Shown: positions 1 to 11,530, counted from the stretch's first letter. The stretch: DNA of 64,000 nucleotides from Limnephilus marmoratus (GCA_917880885.1 OU862928.1:36134962-36198961); one strand, 5' to 3'. The notes: generated by a model not told the origin, from the letters alone. Program-made: numbers and translations.

Positions 1-173
1 GAGTGGAGTGGAAAGAGGGAAGGTTGAGGAGGCGGAGTGGGAACGCGTGAGGAGAAGGGGACGCGGGAGAGGAAGAGGAGGCGGAAGGGGAACAGGACAA
101 ATGGGAAAGGACACGCAGGGAGAAACAATTACTTTATTAAATGGCATAGCAACGCATGCCGGGAACCAGCTAG
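1..173 (+). mobile_element. Helitron-like element, 3' portion (copy A)
   Basis: A G/A-rich tract with repeated GGGA/GCGGG words runs into a segment ending GCATGCCGGGAACCAGCTAG followed by T. The same terminus recurs at 915 and, inverted, at 62948. A CTAG end preceded by a short GC-rich palindromic stretch and inserted before T is typical of Helitron 3' ends (CTRR). The 5' part lies outside the window. No coding capacity is visible, so it is non-autonomous. The superfamily rests on terminus style only. Confidence 0.55.
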
Positions 174-192
174 TATATATAAATTAAAATGA

Positions 193-915
193 ATCGCCGA
201 AATGTATGTACGCGCATAACTTCCGAACGACTGGACCAAATTGGATAATTCTTTTTTTGTTGTGTTCGTTATGGTCAGGACAAGGATTGTATAAAACTAC
301 TGGTGAGCTCTGGCATTACGAAATTTGTATAAAAAATTGCAATAGGTGGCACGCGAGCTATTTGAAAACTGAATGTACCGGGACTGAATGAATGGAATGC
401 GGTAGGGTAGAACTCGGGAGGAGGGTTCGCGGGACGGGGGAAGCAGGCGAGTGGAGTGGGGAGATGGAAGGCGGTGAGGGAAGAGGAAAGGGAGGCGGAA
501 GGGGAACGGGACGAATGGGAAAGGACACGCAGTGAGCTCTGGCATTATTAAATTTGTATAAAAAAATTGCTTGCTAAAAAAGTTGGCACGCGAGCTGTTT
601 GAAAACTGAACGTACCGTGACTAAATGCGGGAGGGGGGAGGGGAACTCGGGTAGGGGGTTCGCGGGAGTGGTTGACGAGGGGATCCAGGGAGAGGAACCT
701 GGGAGGGGATGAGGGGAACGCGGGAGGGGGGTTCGCGGGACGGGGGAAGGGGGGGAGTGGAGTAGGGAGAGGGAAAGTGGAGGAGGAGGAGTGAGAACGC
801 AAGAGGGGAAGAGGACGCGGGAGGGGAAGGGGAACGGGACGAATGGGAAAGGACACGCAGAGAGAAACAACTTATTTATTAAGTGGCATAGCAACGCATG
901 CCGGGTACCAGCTAG
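193..915 (+). mobile_element. Non-autonomous Helitron-like element (copy B)
   Basis: This is a second copy placed directly after copy A. It starts near TCGCCGAAATGTATGTACGC and ends GCCGGGTACCAGCTAG at 912-915. The interior holds two imperfect tandem units (about 301-540 and 541-880). Each begins with an AAATTTGTATAAAAAATTGC-like stretch, followed by GGCACGCGAGCT and TTTGAAAACTGAA, then a purine-rich tract. The inverted copy at 62948-63706 shares both the start region and the purine tract. There is no Rep/helicase ORF, and reading frames through the purine tract are low-complexity artefacts. Confidence 0.55.
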
Positions 916-979
916 TATCTAATAATTATTAATTATTACTGACGTTTGTGGAGTAAGTTAAAAACTACAAATTATTGCT

Positions 980-1185
980 AGTAAGTACCTAATTTAGTCC
1001 ATTCAAGTTCATATATCATCTCACCGATATCCTGATACTTGATATGGCCTGACTCGAGTATTTGGTTCACTTGATCGTTCCATGTCTTCCTCAGGCGTTC
1101 CCTACTTCTTTTATCATTCAAATTCGCCTCATATATTTTCTTTACTCGCCTTTCTTCTATCATCAGCTCTTCATGCCCCAAACCT
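980..1185 (-). pseudogene. RTE-type LINE fragment, RT C-terminal region
   Basis: The minus strand encodes a degenerate peptide with VKKIYEANLN, RSRERLRKTW and NDQVNQILESGH. It matches the C-terminal part of the other RTE copies here (28510-29015, 47052-47790), which read VNGRRSRGRPRKTWHDQVNQILESGH. It is short, diverged and truncated on both sides, and lacks the family's TTAG repeat tail. It is a relic. Confidence 0.6.
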
Positions 1186-1329
1186 AAATAAAATTGTCAA
1201 AATCGAGGATCTGTAATCCCCATTTTTCACCTCCAAAACTGGATCGATTTTTGAGATTTTTTTTTTGCAACAGTATTAGAAAAAACTGCACACCGTATGT
1301 TTTTTTTTAAATACATCGTCTAGTTTGTA

Positions 1330-2502
1330 CACCGAACGTTTGTTGATGGTGTTCAAAGATAGAATTTTAATGATTTTTGGGGGGTGCGTCCTATATAAAG
1401 TAAATAAAGCAATCAGAAACATTAATGATTGCCGTATTTTGTCAAATAACTTGTTGAGATTTATTATATGGTGTCACGATAACCGCTTGCAACTTAACAC
1501 AAGCAAATGTCAAATTATGAGGTTTTATCGAATAAAGAATCCTATATTTTTCGATTATTCCATTAACAATATGTCGTTAGTATCTGTCTCGGAAATTAAT
1601 GACTTAGGTATTTGGTTTGACACGAAACTCAACTTTATCAAGCATATAGAAATAATAACCAATAAAGCTTTGAAAATGTTGGGATTTATTTTAAGGGTAT
1701 CTAGTGATTTTAATAATGTCAATACTGTAAAAACTTTATATATGTCACTAGTAAGGAGTCATATAGAATATAATTCCACGGTCTGGTCCCCAAATTATGA
1801 GGTTCATTCACATGCGATTGAAAGAATCCAAAATAAATGTTTTAGATATGTAAATTTTAAAATGGGCATTCCTAGTGAATGCCTAAATTACGATAACCTA
1901 CTTCGTTCATTAAATTTAATAAAATTATCTGATCGTAGAATCATTTTCGATTTAACCTGTTTGTATAAAATCATTAATTCAATGTTTGACACCCCTGATT
2001 TATTATATGTAATCTCCTTTCATACTCCAGGCAGGTCAGTCACAAGACAGTACCTACCATATTATTGTGGCAATTCTAAGTCAACATGCCAATATTATAC
2101 TCCTATGTGACGGATTCAACAGCTTGGAAACAAATACTCCGATGTTGTTGATATATTTAATACATCAATTTTAATATATAAGCATACCTTATTGAAGTTT
2201 TTTTCATCAAGTAGGGGAATGTGTTGATGAAACTGTTTGAATTGACTAGCATATTGGTGGTGTTTTGTCGGTTGAAGGAGAGAAGCTATTTTTGTAATTT
2301 TTTTTTGTTTTTATATTTTGTGCCTGCTTACTGTGTGGATCAAATTCAATATTATTTTTGCTTTATATTTGTTTATGTGCAAGTGTTGTAAACAGTCATT
2401 TCCTGCACTATTTACTAGTATAATTTCGTAAATATTGTTAAGTGTACCTATATATTTATGTAAAAGCCTAAATGGGCGTAAATAAATAAATAAATAAGAA
2501 GT
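1330..2502 (+). pseudogene. 5'-truncated LINE: RT C-terminus plus 3' UTR
   Basis: An open frame from about 1340 to 2110 encodes the thumb and C-terminal region of a non-LTR reverse transcriptase. Landmarks are FIIWCHDNRLQLNTSKCQIM, INDLGIWFDTKLNF (the usual LG-x-x-x-D motif after the palm), LVRSHIEYNSTVWSP and IERIQNKCFRYVNFKMG. The catalytic palm (F/Y-x-DD) is missing, so the copy is 5'-truncated and non-functional. A 390-bp 3' UTR ends in an (AAAT)n-like tail near 2480-2502. A related copy lies on the minus strand at 42165-42785. The clade (CR1/jockey-like) is uncertain. Confidence 0.7.
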
Positions 2503-3413
2503 AATTTATAAAAAAAGCAAAACGTACCAATAAGATAGTGGTCGATATCTAAATTATATTAAAAAAATATATTTTAACTAGTTTCATATCCAGAGAGCAA
2601 ATTGGTGAATAGGTACATTGTAAGAACAAAGCGCCTCCCGAATTCCGTGATTCGATGTTTACCAGAATCGGTTGAAAATGATAGATAAGTTTTTACTGCT
2701 AGGCCCTACGGGCGGCTTTTGGTTCGGCTTCGCCCAGTTAGTGTTGGTGACCATTTTATAAATCCAATAGGAACTGGTTCCAAAATAGCCCGTTCCTCGG
2801 ATCCACTGTCATCCAGTGTAGCTAGTCACCGTGACGGCGCAATGACGTCATATGTAATATATAGCCGCTTGATACAACATGTATTACCGTCAATCTTTCC
2901 ATATCCGGAGAGATCCTACACTACATATTCACAAATTCGTAGCAGTTATATCTAGGGGGGAGACGTCCCCATCCGACCTGCTGACGGAAGTAGCGACATC
3001 TTGTGACGAATTCTTGAATTCGAAACCGAATTATAACAGTAGCTTTGTGTGAAATTCCACACACGTGGCGTCAGACATGCACTCGAAGCTGGGTTCTGAA
3101 ATTCAACCACCCAGACGTTACGACGATTAGTTCTGGATGATTGAAAATGGTGAAAATTAAGATTTACAATAAAATGAATTTCTTCAAACAGTTCATTGAC
3201 TTAAAAAGACGACGTTTTGTAAGAAGTTCATTGCCTTGTGGCGTAAAATTGTGAAATAATTTAGTAAGCATATTTTCCGAAAGGTCGACACATGTGCCAC
3301 ATGCCACATCCCCCGGAAGTAAGAAAGCCTAAAAAACTAAATATCGAGAAGCCTTACAATATACAACTTACAAAATACCCTACAACTCATCTCCCAATAC
3401 TATTATAAAAAAT
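2503..3413. other. No gene recognised
   Basis: This is AT-rich sequence with one more GC-balanced part (2700-3120). I see no domain-bearing frame, TIR pair or tRNA-like box. It may be an old unclassified repeat. Confidence 0.4.
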
Positions 3414-4127
3414 CTAACGAACTAACCATCACGCCGCTTCCACGCAAGGGTAGGCAGAGAGAACGAAATGCCAAACAACTCGGTCTAGGCATACACACCG
3501 TGCCTCATTCACATTCATATATCGTCTTCATCATACTCTTCTATTATTCTCTTGACAATATACTTAAGTATCTGATTCACTAGAACGCGGCATGTCTTCT
3601 TCGGGCGTCTCCGACTTCTTCTACAATTCACAATTGCGTCGTATATTCTATATTATTACACTCCTTTCTTCGTTCATTCGCTCTCCATGCCCAAACCATC
3701 ACGCTTACATCAGCATTGCATTCTTTGCTGATCTTCACATTTCTCACACGATCATACATGGTTTTACTCCACATGCGTCACAGGGATCTCATCTAGGTCA
3801 GGACTACCTACTTTCTTCCTTCCTCTGCCAGTTCCATGTCTCACTACATTAGGGTAGATACCAGCCCTCCATTGTGGACTGCTAGCTTCGCTTCTTTGGA
3901 CAGTTGTTTGTTAGCGCCAACGACGTTCAGTAGGTACTCCATTAATTAAGTTACCTGCAATTACCCTTCTTTCAACATCTCTGTCAATCTTCCCGTCTCT
4001 CGTAAACATCTTCCCAAATACGCAAACTCATTTACCTGCTCCAAGTATTCATCATTCGCAACTAGGTATATTGCACATTGTTTTTTTTGTACTTTCAAAC
4101 ACCATGACTTTAGACTTACATTCACCA
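3414..4127 (-). pseudogene. RTE-type LINE 3' fragment, degraded (TTAG family)
   Basis: On the minus strand this matches the better preserved copy at 47052-47790. Shared blocks include the ACCATCACGCCGCTTCC end, the TATGAATGT/TGTGTGCC region and the ACCATGACTTTAG segment near 4105. Frame breaks are frequent, so only pieces translate (for example AYLGRCLRETGRLTEMLKEG at the distal end). Its distal end abuts the TTAA at 4128 where the fold-back element begins. Confidence 0.6.
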
Positions 4128-5224
4128 TTAAGAGGGCATTACCAGAGAAAGCCGGAAATACGTCATTTTCAAAAAAGTTTTTAGACGTATTGACTCTTCC
4201 ACAAAAAATTATAAATGGATTTCGAAAGATTGTTCTTTTATCTAGCATTCGTATGTAATAAATTTTTAGATTTTTTTAAAATTTTTAGTATAATTAGGTT
4301 ATTCCATAGGTCGTTGGCAGATTTGTTAAATTTTCAAAAAAGTTTTTGTATTATACCACACCCATTTCAAATAATGTAATCATGCAGTAAAATAAATCAA
4401 TACATTATCTAGCAGAGTTATGTATTAGAATTTTAATTTTAGTTTCAATAAAATCATTAAAAAATATGTACGTACATGTGTTTCTTGACGAAAATTGGTC
4501 CATTTGTGTATTTATTTGCGCACTTACAAACTAATATATTTCAGATTTTTTTAACATTCTTATTAAATTTAGACATTATTGAAAAATGATAAATACTTAT
4601 AATCAAAAAATAACTACAAAAAGTACACTATTTTAACAGTTTTATCATCACGCCTTTCAGCATTTTTGGATGAAGGTATAAATTAAAGCTAATTTGGATT
4701 GAAATAAATTCGATATTGAGTTATAATTTAAAAAAGCTGGTACGGAGAATAATTAATCTTTCTCATTGTGACCGCCCTGCACGATCGGAAGAACAACTTT
4801 CGACGAAATGTGGATTTTCGTCCGCTGGCTGGTTAAACGCTCTTAAATCAAATGCACACCGCCCGTTTGCCAGCCAACTGCCCGCTGCCGCCAGATATAG
4901 GTATAATACATTTCAACCAATTTACACAAAACCTTGCTAGATAATGTATTGATTCATTTTACTGCATGATTACATTATTTGAAATGGGTGTGGTATAATA
5001 CAAAAACTTTTTTGAAAATTTAACAAATCTGCCAACGACCTATGGAATAACCTAATTATACTAAAAATTAAAAAAAAAATCTAAAAATTTATTACATACG
5101 AATGCTAGATAAAAGAACAGTCTTTCGAAATCCATTTATAATTTTTTGTGGAAAAGAGTCAATACGTCTAAAAACTTTTTTGAAAATGACGTATTTCCGG
5201 CTTTCTCTGGTAATGCCCTCTTAA
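4128..5224. repeat. Long fold-back element bounded by TTAA
   Basis: Two arms of about 285 bp (4132-4412 and 4937-5220) are near-perfect inverted copies separated by about 525 bp. Outer ends read GAGGGCATTACCAGAGAAAG and its complement, each directly flanked by TTAA (4128-4131 and 5221-5224). TTAA duplication is the hallmark of piggyBac-type insertion. There is no transposase frame. Best read as a non-autonomous, piggyBac-like fold-back element. The long arms could form a strong RNA hairpin if transcribed. Confidence 0.75.
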
Positions 5225-5307
5225 CAGATGGCGTTGGTTATAAAGGTTGGGTTATGGCGCGGCGTTGTGTTTCGATAGCCACAGCAACGTGTGTCCGGGT
5301 CTGCTAG
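5225..5307 (+). mobile_element. Helitron-like 3' end
   Basis: This short segment ends CAACGTGTGTCCGGGTCTGCTAG followed by T. The GGGT-x-x-GCTAG|T terminus resembles those at 173, 915 and 7847. Only the 3' end is recognisable. Confidence 0.45.
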
Positions 5308-6223
5308 TATACCTATAATTCGTTCACCTTAGACACGAGAGACTGTAGATCTTCCATAGCGTTAGAAATCAGCACCGCACAAAGATATTGAAATATAAGT
5401 AGATGTGCTATCTGCTGTTTTTACTATGTGGGTCTGCGCTTCCGGGTGTCGCCGAGTTTGTTTACCAATTAACAAATAAACTAAAAGAACAAATAATTAA
5501 CGAATAAACCAAACGAACGTTAAACTAAATGAACGAATTCTTACCTTATTCAAAATATATTGTTAACCAATATTAATGCACATTTTCAAAAAATCAACGA
5601 AATGAACAAATTCTTTTTGTATGAAAACTACGCTAATTAGCGCGTAGTCCGGCGACAGTTGCGCGGACACCATAGCATATCTCTTCTGTATTTGAATATC
5701 TTTGGCACCGCATCATCAGCATGCAACAGGCAACATACTTTCAGAATACTCAATTTCGCGCCCAATCCCTTCACTTTAAATTCATGCGTACAAATTATCC
5801 ATGTATAGATACATAAATACATTATATCATATTACATCGACAATTCATTAAAAATCTCTTGCCATTTATTCACTTAGTAAATTTGAAACCAACTTATTAC
5901 CTAATAGACGTAGAATCCAAATATTTTATATAATTCATTACCTAATGAAATTAAACTACCAGTAGCCAGTAGTGAATAATAAAAAATTATACAAGTTGCA
6001 CTTAAAGAATATTTTCAAATGATGTCCCACACTTAGAAAATTCCTACGTAATTTTAAAGCCATAGAAATACGACACTTATATTTAAAATATCATAAATTT
6101 AGAAATCTTTCACTTTCACAGGCCACGGCATTGTAAATAAAGTAGGTAGGTACCTACCTACGGACAATTTTTCCAAGCTTTTTATGGTCATTTCATAAAA
6201 AGTCTCCAGTTCTAAAATCAAAC
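5308..6223. other. No gene recognised
   Basis: This is AT-rich sequence without a supportable coding frame. TACCTA/TAGGTA words are present (around 6150). Confidence 0.4.
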
Positions 6224-7056
6224 AATAGGCCACTTGCATGGACTTCATAACGACTTGGAAAAAATCGTGTGGATAGATTTTTTTACCAAGATTACGAAAA
6301 TGTTAGTAAAAATTTTTAGAAATGTACAGTTTTATTTATTTTTAAATAAATAAATCTTTAAATAAATAAATCCATTATTTGGAGACGTGACGTCACTATA
6401 TGAAAATGTCCCGTGGCCGAAAATGTTCCTATTAATTTTATAAAATTTCACACTGATATATTTTTTTAATATGGCATCATTATGATTTCAGGCGAATTTT
6501 TGAATTTGAAATTTAAAGTTCACTAGATTTATTGTTTATTCTCTGCGAACGTATCATTTGGTTTGATTTTTTGACAGATGTTGTGAAGAGAACCCCGTAC
6601 ATTTTACGTTGTCCGTACGAGTTTTAGAGGTACCTATAATGATAATGGTGCGGATTTTAACAAAATCAAATTTTAAAATATTCTTATTATTATTATAATT
6701 TACAAGTACAAGTATATTACATTTGATTTAGTAATATAGACGTTCAACATTATAATGATTTATGATCAATAAGATGAATCAAGGAAAAAAATATTTATGA
6801 GATTTAATATTTTTGGTATGCCTCGAAAACGTTCTTTTTTAAAATGATTTTCGGCTATGTAATTATCGTTTTTTCGCATCCATAAAGTTATGTCCCGTCT
6901 TTCCGATGTATAAAAAATGGTCTGATTTTTCGGATTGAAATTTTCAAAAAATCCCCAGGGTTTCAAAAATACGATTAAAAAAAAAAAACGGAATGTCTTA
7001 GAATATTTGCCTAAACCGGAAAAAAAAATTAAAAAATGTGATGCAAGTGGCCTATT
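6224..7056. mobile_element. 825-bp TIR element (GGCCACTTGCAT family), copy 1
   Basis: The ends are AATAGGCCACTTGCAT and ATGCAAGTGGCCTATT in inverted orientation. The interior contains recognisable blocks such as GACGGGACATAA, TGACGTCACTA and CCTAAACCGG. Copies occur at 34782-35591 (intact) and 11018-15063 (split by other elements). There is no coding frame with a known domain. No TSD is clear at any copy, so the superfamily is unassigned. Confidence 0.75.
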
Positions 7057-7284
7057 AAAATATATTTTTTTAATATTTATAAATAGGTTTACTTTTGTCT
7101 AATAAATAATGTAATATTAATAATGTAGGGTAAAAGAGCAAAATTTAAAATCATATAATGCAAAAGCCTTCACATCTTTACAACTTTTTTAACAAACGAA
7201 ATACACATTTCAAATATGGAATAGAATTATTAGATAGGTATAATATTAATACATAAAACAAAGTCAAAGTGTAACCACATCATT

Positions 7285-7847
7285 TATAACTCAAGAACGG
7301 CAAGACCGATTTTTATGATCTTTGATTTGTTGGATTTGTCTCCGCCCCGAATAGCACAATGGCCATTAAAACATCTGAGGATAAGAAAATTCTTATCCTC
7401 ATACATTTTTTACGGAACGAATTCTCATCTTTTGAAAGAACTGCAGCAATATTGTGATAAATATAATATTGAACAGTGGTGAATTCCAAAAATTCAAAAA
7501 CGTTAAGTGTCTTGCTAAATATAATGCTGCCCCTCTTTCTTACGCACTTAATGTCAATAGTTGAAAATGAGACAAAAGATGAACGTAAGTCTTCACCCCT
7601 CCAAAGGAAAAAATCAATTATTATAATAAATCTCCTACATACGTACCTATAAAGAAAATGAAACGCAATTCCCGTAAGTAAGTGGAAAAGTAAGAAAATC
7701 ACAAAAAATATAAATCCGCACACAACGCCATCTCTAATAATGACAAAAACAAAACACGGACAGTTGCGCATCGATACAATTGCTCCGTTGTGTAGGTACC
7801 TAATTTTTAATTTAATAAAAAAAACTGAAGTTCGTCGGGTCAGCTAG
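7285..7847 (+). mobile_element. Helitron-like non-autonomous element
   Basis: The segment begins near ATAACTCAAGAACGGCAAGA and ends GTTCGTCGGGTCAGCTAG followed by T at 7848. The CTAG|T end after a GC-rich stretch fits a Helitron 3' terminus. The 5' limit is approximate. The 152-residue minus-strand frame inside shows no recognisable domain and is not called a gene. Confidence 0.45.
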
Positions 7848-8111
7848 TAACAAATCAATATAAAATAATTTTCTGATTGCAGATGAAAAACCTACATACC
7901 AACTTTATCGCTTGTCTAAGCAATCAGTTCCATTTAGAAAATGACATTTAAATTCAAAGCAAAACTGAGTTCTTTGAATGTGAATAATATCACGCTGGAA
8001 TAATTTACATCACGCACGTACAACCGAAATTAACATGTTTGACAATGTCATGAACAGGCATAGGTGCCTCTAACTAACCTAAAATATTTTTCATATTTAT
8101 TGAACAATAAA

Positions 8112-8486
8112 TGAAATTTTGAGGCGCATCTTCGGACCGGTTCTAGAAAATGGATTTTGGCGCAGACGTTATAACAATGAGCTCTATACTTTGTTTATGG
8201 AGCTAAACGTCGCAAAATTTATAAAATTGGGAAGACTTCGGTGGCTGGGTCATGTGGAGAGAATGACCGAGCATCAAACACCAAAGTCCCTGCTGAATCA
8301 AGACCAATAGGGCGAAGGAGCCTGGGAAGGCCAAGACTAAGATGGAGCGACAACGTCCTCAAAGACATATCTATCTTGGAGCTTCCAAACTGGAGAGAGC
8401 TGGCACAAAACCGAGATGAGTGGAGGAAGACTCTTGAGGAGGCCAAGACTCACCAGGGGTTGTAGAGCCAATAGTGATGATGATGA
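8112..8486 (+). pseudogene. RTE-type LINE 3' fragment, TGATGA tail
   Basis: Translation gives the RTE C-terminal signature: RRIFGPVLENG, LGRLRWLGHVERM, then PIGRRSLGRPRLRW after a frame change. The copy ends GTTGTAGAGCCAATAGTGATGATGATGA, the same tail as at 14661 and 55347. It is flanked by an 11/12-bp duplication, TTGAACAATAAA (8100-8111) and TTGAATAATAAA (8487-8498), consistent with target-primed insertion. It is 5'-truncated and frameshifted. Confidence 0.75.
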
Positions 8487-8512
8487 TTGAATAATAAACA
8501 ATATATCGTCTA

Positions 8513-8640
8513 ACTAAGGTGATCCACTAGTCCTTGAAAAATTCGAAATCGGAAGAGCCCCGCCTCTTTTTGGGAGGGATTTAAAAATACATGAGAAGAC
8601 TTTTTTGGAAATGTGAGGATTTGAAATAAAGGAAATTATG
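8513..8640 (+). repeat. Partial copy of a TTAA-bounded element
   Basis: The segment GGTGATCCACTAGTCCTTGA plus GAAATCGGAA and TTTAAAAATAC matches the left end of the elements at 45061 and 51877. Only about 130 bp remain, and the boundary base differs (CTAA instead of TTAA). Confidence 0.5.
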
Positions 8641-9118
8641 TCTCTTGACGAATCATATTTAGAAAGATCAAATCCTTATAGGTACTACTGCACCACCCAC
8701 CTTTACATGTTGTTTTTACTTTCCAAAATACACTCGTCAAAGAATACATTACATATTAATATTAAAATATTTTTCAGGATTAAACAACGTGTGTTCACAA
8801 TAATGTCCTCTGCGTGCGAACTCTATCTAAATTTCTTTTAATGGACAATATACAGTGTTAATTTCAAGCGACCTCTCAGGTAAGTATGTTTTAGGCAGTA
8901 TCGCGTTCATTGGTCAAAATATTGTACATATATTTTCGTGTTGGTGATCAATGAACCGGTGTATGCAATTTTTAGCCATAAGTTGTTTTTAATTGTTTGT
9001 GTAGCTTGTAGTTTTTTAGATTTTAGAAATGTATTATAAGTTTGTACAGCCCCCTTGAGGTGATTTTTCACAAAAACGGCGCTATATAAATCATCCAAAT
9101 ATTATTATTATTATTATT
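8625..9118 (+). repeat. CR1/L2-like LINE 3' UTR with hairpin tail
   Basis: This matches the 3' UTR at about 15880-16400. It ends in a conserved block CCTTGAGGTGATTTTTCAC, then AAAACGGCGCTATATAAATC, and an ATT microsatellite. The AGCGCC/GGCGCT pair can form a terminal stem. No RT frame is retained. Confidence 0.6.
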
Positions 9119-10340
9119 AAATGAGGTTGCGAATCCGAAAAAGCTGTGCAAATTTCATGACGGCGGAGTTAGTTTCTGCTTCATAAGCAAGCAAACAGTT
9201 ATCTGTTTTATACCTAGCTAAGATTTCTTTTATGTATAAAATTACGATCAGCACCTACCTAGTACAAATTGAGAAATATGACTTTGCACGCAGTGGACAT
9301 TGTATTTAAAACACTGGACATTACATTTATGAGAAGATTAATGGCAAAAAGTACAGTTGTTATTTTTCTAGGTACCTTTCATAGTAAATATAAGTCTATA
9401 GTGAATATATCTACGAACGTTAATAGTGATAAATGTTGGCTGTTAATTTTTATTTGATCTAAACCAGGCATTGAAACAGAGATAAAACATGGTATAGGTA
9501 CCTATTACGTTTGTATTTTTGGGCGAAAAACTCGCAGGACAACTGACAACCGACGATGCACGACCATTCTGTTTGTCCAACGTTTTTCCGAAGGCAAAAG
9601 GCTTTCGTCAGCGTTGAAGAAAGCACCCTTTTTCGTTGGTAGCGGTTGACAATATTTCGAATCTACTATTTTTTTATATATTATTAACTATCCCGTACCG
9701 TCCATAGCTTCGTGTGGTTAACGACTAGACCGAATGTCATGCGCATTCTTGCTGGGACTGCCAATCGATTGAAGAGGACTCCCAACCGTTTGCCATTCCC
9801 TTATTACCTACTTATCTATTGTGTCTTCTTCCCAAACAGGTGCTTGTAAGATACGCTGGATACAATCACCCAGCGCTTGCCACCTCGTGGACTTTCACCA
9901 ACCTGTCCTTGTCTATATTTTGTCATACCAACACATATTGTATCTGTATTTCCCGCTAAGCACTTGCATACTGCTTACTAACAACGTATGCAGGGACATT
10001 GGAGGTCTAGTTTCGTTATCAAATGTAGTCGTTTTTACCCAAAAAATTAGAGTCCTTGCAAGAGCCTTGAAGGGGTAACCATCTGTTACCTATACCAGGG
10101 CGGGTAAGTGGTGGGTCCTCCAACGTCCATAGCTTCGTTTTCACATAATATAGGTAATTTGGCAAAAACGACGCTTGTAAAAGTAAGAGACGGACTTTAA
10201 GCAAGCATTTTGGTCCATACAAACCGAAGTATCTTGAAAAAAAATGTATGGACCAAAATTCTAAAAATGTAAGTAGGTATAAACAAAGGAATTTTGACTA
10301 TTTAATTGCTTTAAATACAACTTTTTTCCATTAATTATTA
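9119..10340. other. Intergenic; one dispersed repeat
   Basis: About 9276-9370 (TTTGCACGC, TTTAAAACACTGGACA, GGCAAAA) recurs at 29560-29690, so it is a low-copy dispersed repeat. I recognise nothing else. Small frames here lack domains. Confidence 0.45.
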
Positions 10341-10456
10341 GAATAACTCCTTTATAACCTTTGAAGGTTATTCACAACAATGTATGAACGTCATGAATTA
10401 ATTGTACTAGGTACCAAACATGTAAAAGCCCTTTAGGCGTTAATTAAATAAATAAA
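10341..10456 (+). repeat. LINE 3'-end relic
   Basis: GTAAAAGCCCTTTAGGCGTTAA followed by (AAAT)n resembles the tail of the LINE ending at 2502 (GTAAAAGCCTAAATGGGCGT). The part near 10345-10385 also resembles the inverted-repeat arms at 55790-55836. Confidence 0.4.
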
Positions 10457-10544
10457 TGTAAAAAAGGTTAACATAAATGTTAAATCACTATCCTACGAAT
10501 CGGTTTACATCGTGAATACAAAAAAAAAAATATTTTGGATAAAT

Positions 10545-10990
10545 TTATTTTATTTTATTATTTATTTATTTATCTATAAAAGGTATGTTTACATAACATT
10601 ATTCGATGCCTGTCTCACTAGGGAATACCTGTGTTGAGACAGGCGTAGAGGTACATAAATGAGTATCATACATGAGAATATTTAATTACAACATAAGAAC
10701 ATTTAAGGTAAGATACATACTGATTTATACAATTCAAACAGAAAGATGATTAAGATTGAGGGTTAATATCATAAAGAGAGCATTATATAGGTGAAGGAAG
10801 AGATGAATAAAGTAGTAAATCCTTTCGAGTCTAAATAGGAAGTTATATTATACATATAGGATTTTACTATTTTAAGTTCTTTAATAAGGGTAAGGACATA
10901 CGTGAGATGGTAATTCTGTCTATTTGTACTCTATTTTACAGATGTTAGCAGTAGTGTGGCGTCCAATACTTAAATTGAAGCTTTCCTACC
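10545..10990 (-). repeat. LINE 3' UTR fragment
   Basis: An (ATTT)n tail lies on the left. A hairpin CCTGTCTCA...TTGAGACAGG follows at about 10609-10643. The layout parallels the minus-strand LINE at 30082 (GGCCTCA...TGAGGCC). No RT residues are readable. Confidence 0.4.
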
Positions 10991-11017
10991 GTTTCCATTA
11001 CCTATATAAGTAGAATA

Positions 11018-11403
11018 GGCCACTTGCATCACATTTTTAAAAAAAAAAATCCGGTTTAGACAAATATTCTAAGACATTCTGTATTTTTATTTTATTTTTA
11101 ATCGTATTTTTGAAACCCTGAGGATTTTTGGAAAATTTCAATCCGAAAAATCAGACCCTTTTTTTATAAACCGGAAAGACGGGACATAATTTTATAGGTG
11201 TGAAAAAACGATAATTACATAGCCGAAAATCATTTAAAAAAAATAACGTTTTCCACACGAATGCCACAGGAGAATAACGAGGCATACAAAAAATATTACA
11301 TCCCATAAATATTTTTTTCCTTGATCCATCTTATTGATCATAAATCATTATAATGTACAACGTCTATATTACCTACTAAATCCAATGTAATATACTTGTA
11401 CAT
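11018..11403 (-). mobile_element. 825-bp TIR element, copy 2, left half
   Basis: It starts GGCCACTTGCATCACA and aligns to the inverted right half of copies 1 and 3 (CCGGTTTAG, GACGGGACATAA, TTGATCCATCTTATTGATCA). It stops near AATATACTTGTA, where RTE sequence begins. The other half resumes at 14669. Confidence 0.75.
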
Positions 11404-11408
11404 AATAT

Positions 11409-11530
11409 CTTTTCGAAACGGTACCAAGATTCACATACCTAGGCTAACTGATAACGACAATAATACCACAGAGGAGATCCAAAAGCGCATAGTAAACGCA
11501 AATCGCTGTTATTTCCGCCTACAAAACCAA
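11409..11530 (+). pseudogene. RTE-type LINE, part before the piggyBac insertion
   Basis: The RTE coding sequence reads TTEEIQKRIVNANRCYFRLQNQL and stops at the TTAA at 11531. The frame resumes after the second TTAA at 14149 as SRLLSRNTKILVYKTLIRPVLTYAAETW. Counting one TTAA only, the codon phase is continuous across the insertion. Confidence 0.75.

Noticed and set aside
548..894. Pro/Ser/Leu-rich frames on the minus strand
   Set aside because: They are translations of a purine-rich Helitron tract in several frames at once; composition artefacts.
7313..7771. 152-residue minus-strand frame with hydrophobic segments
   Set aside because: It lies inside a Helitron-like element, is AT-driven, and shows no domain or family pattern.
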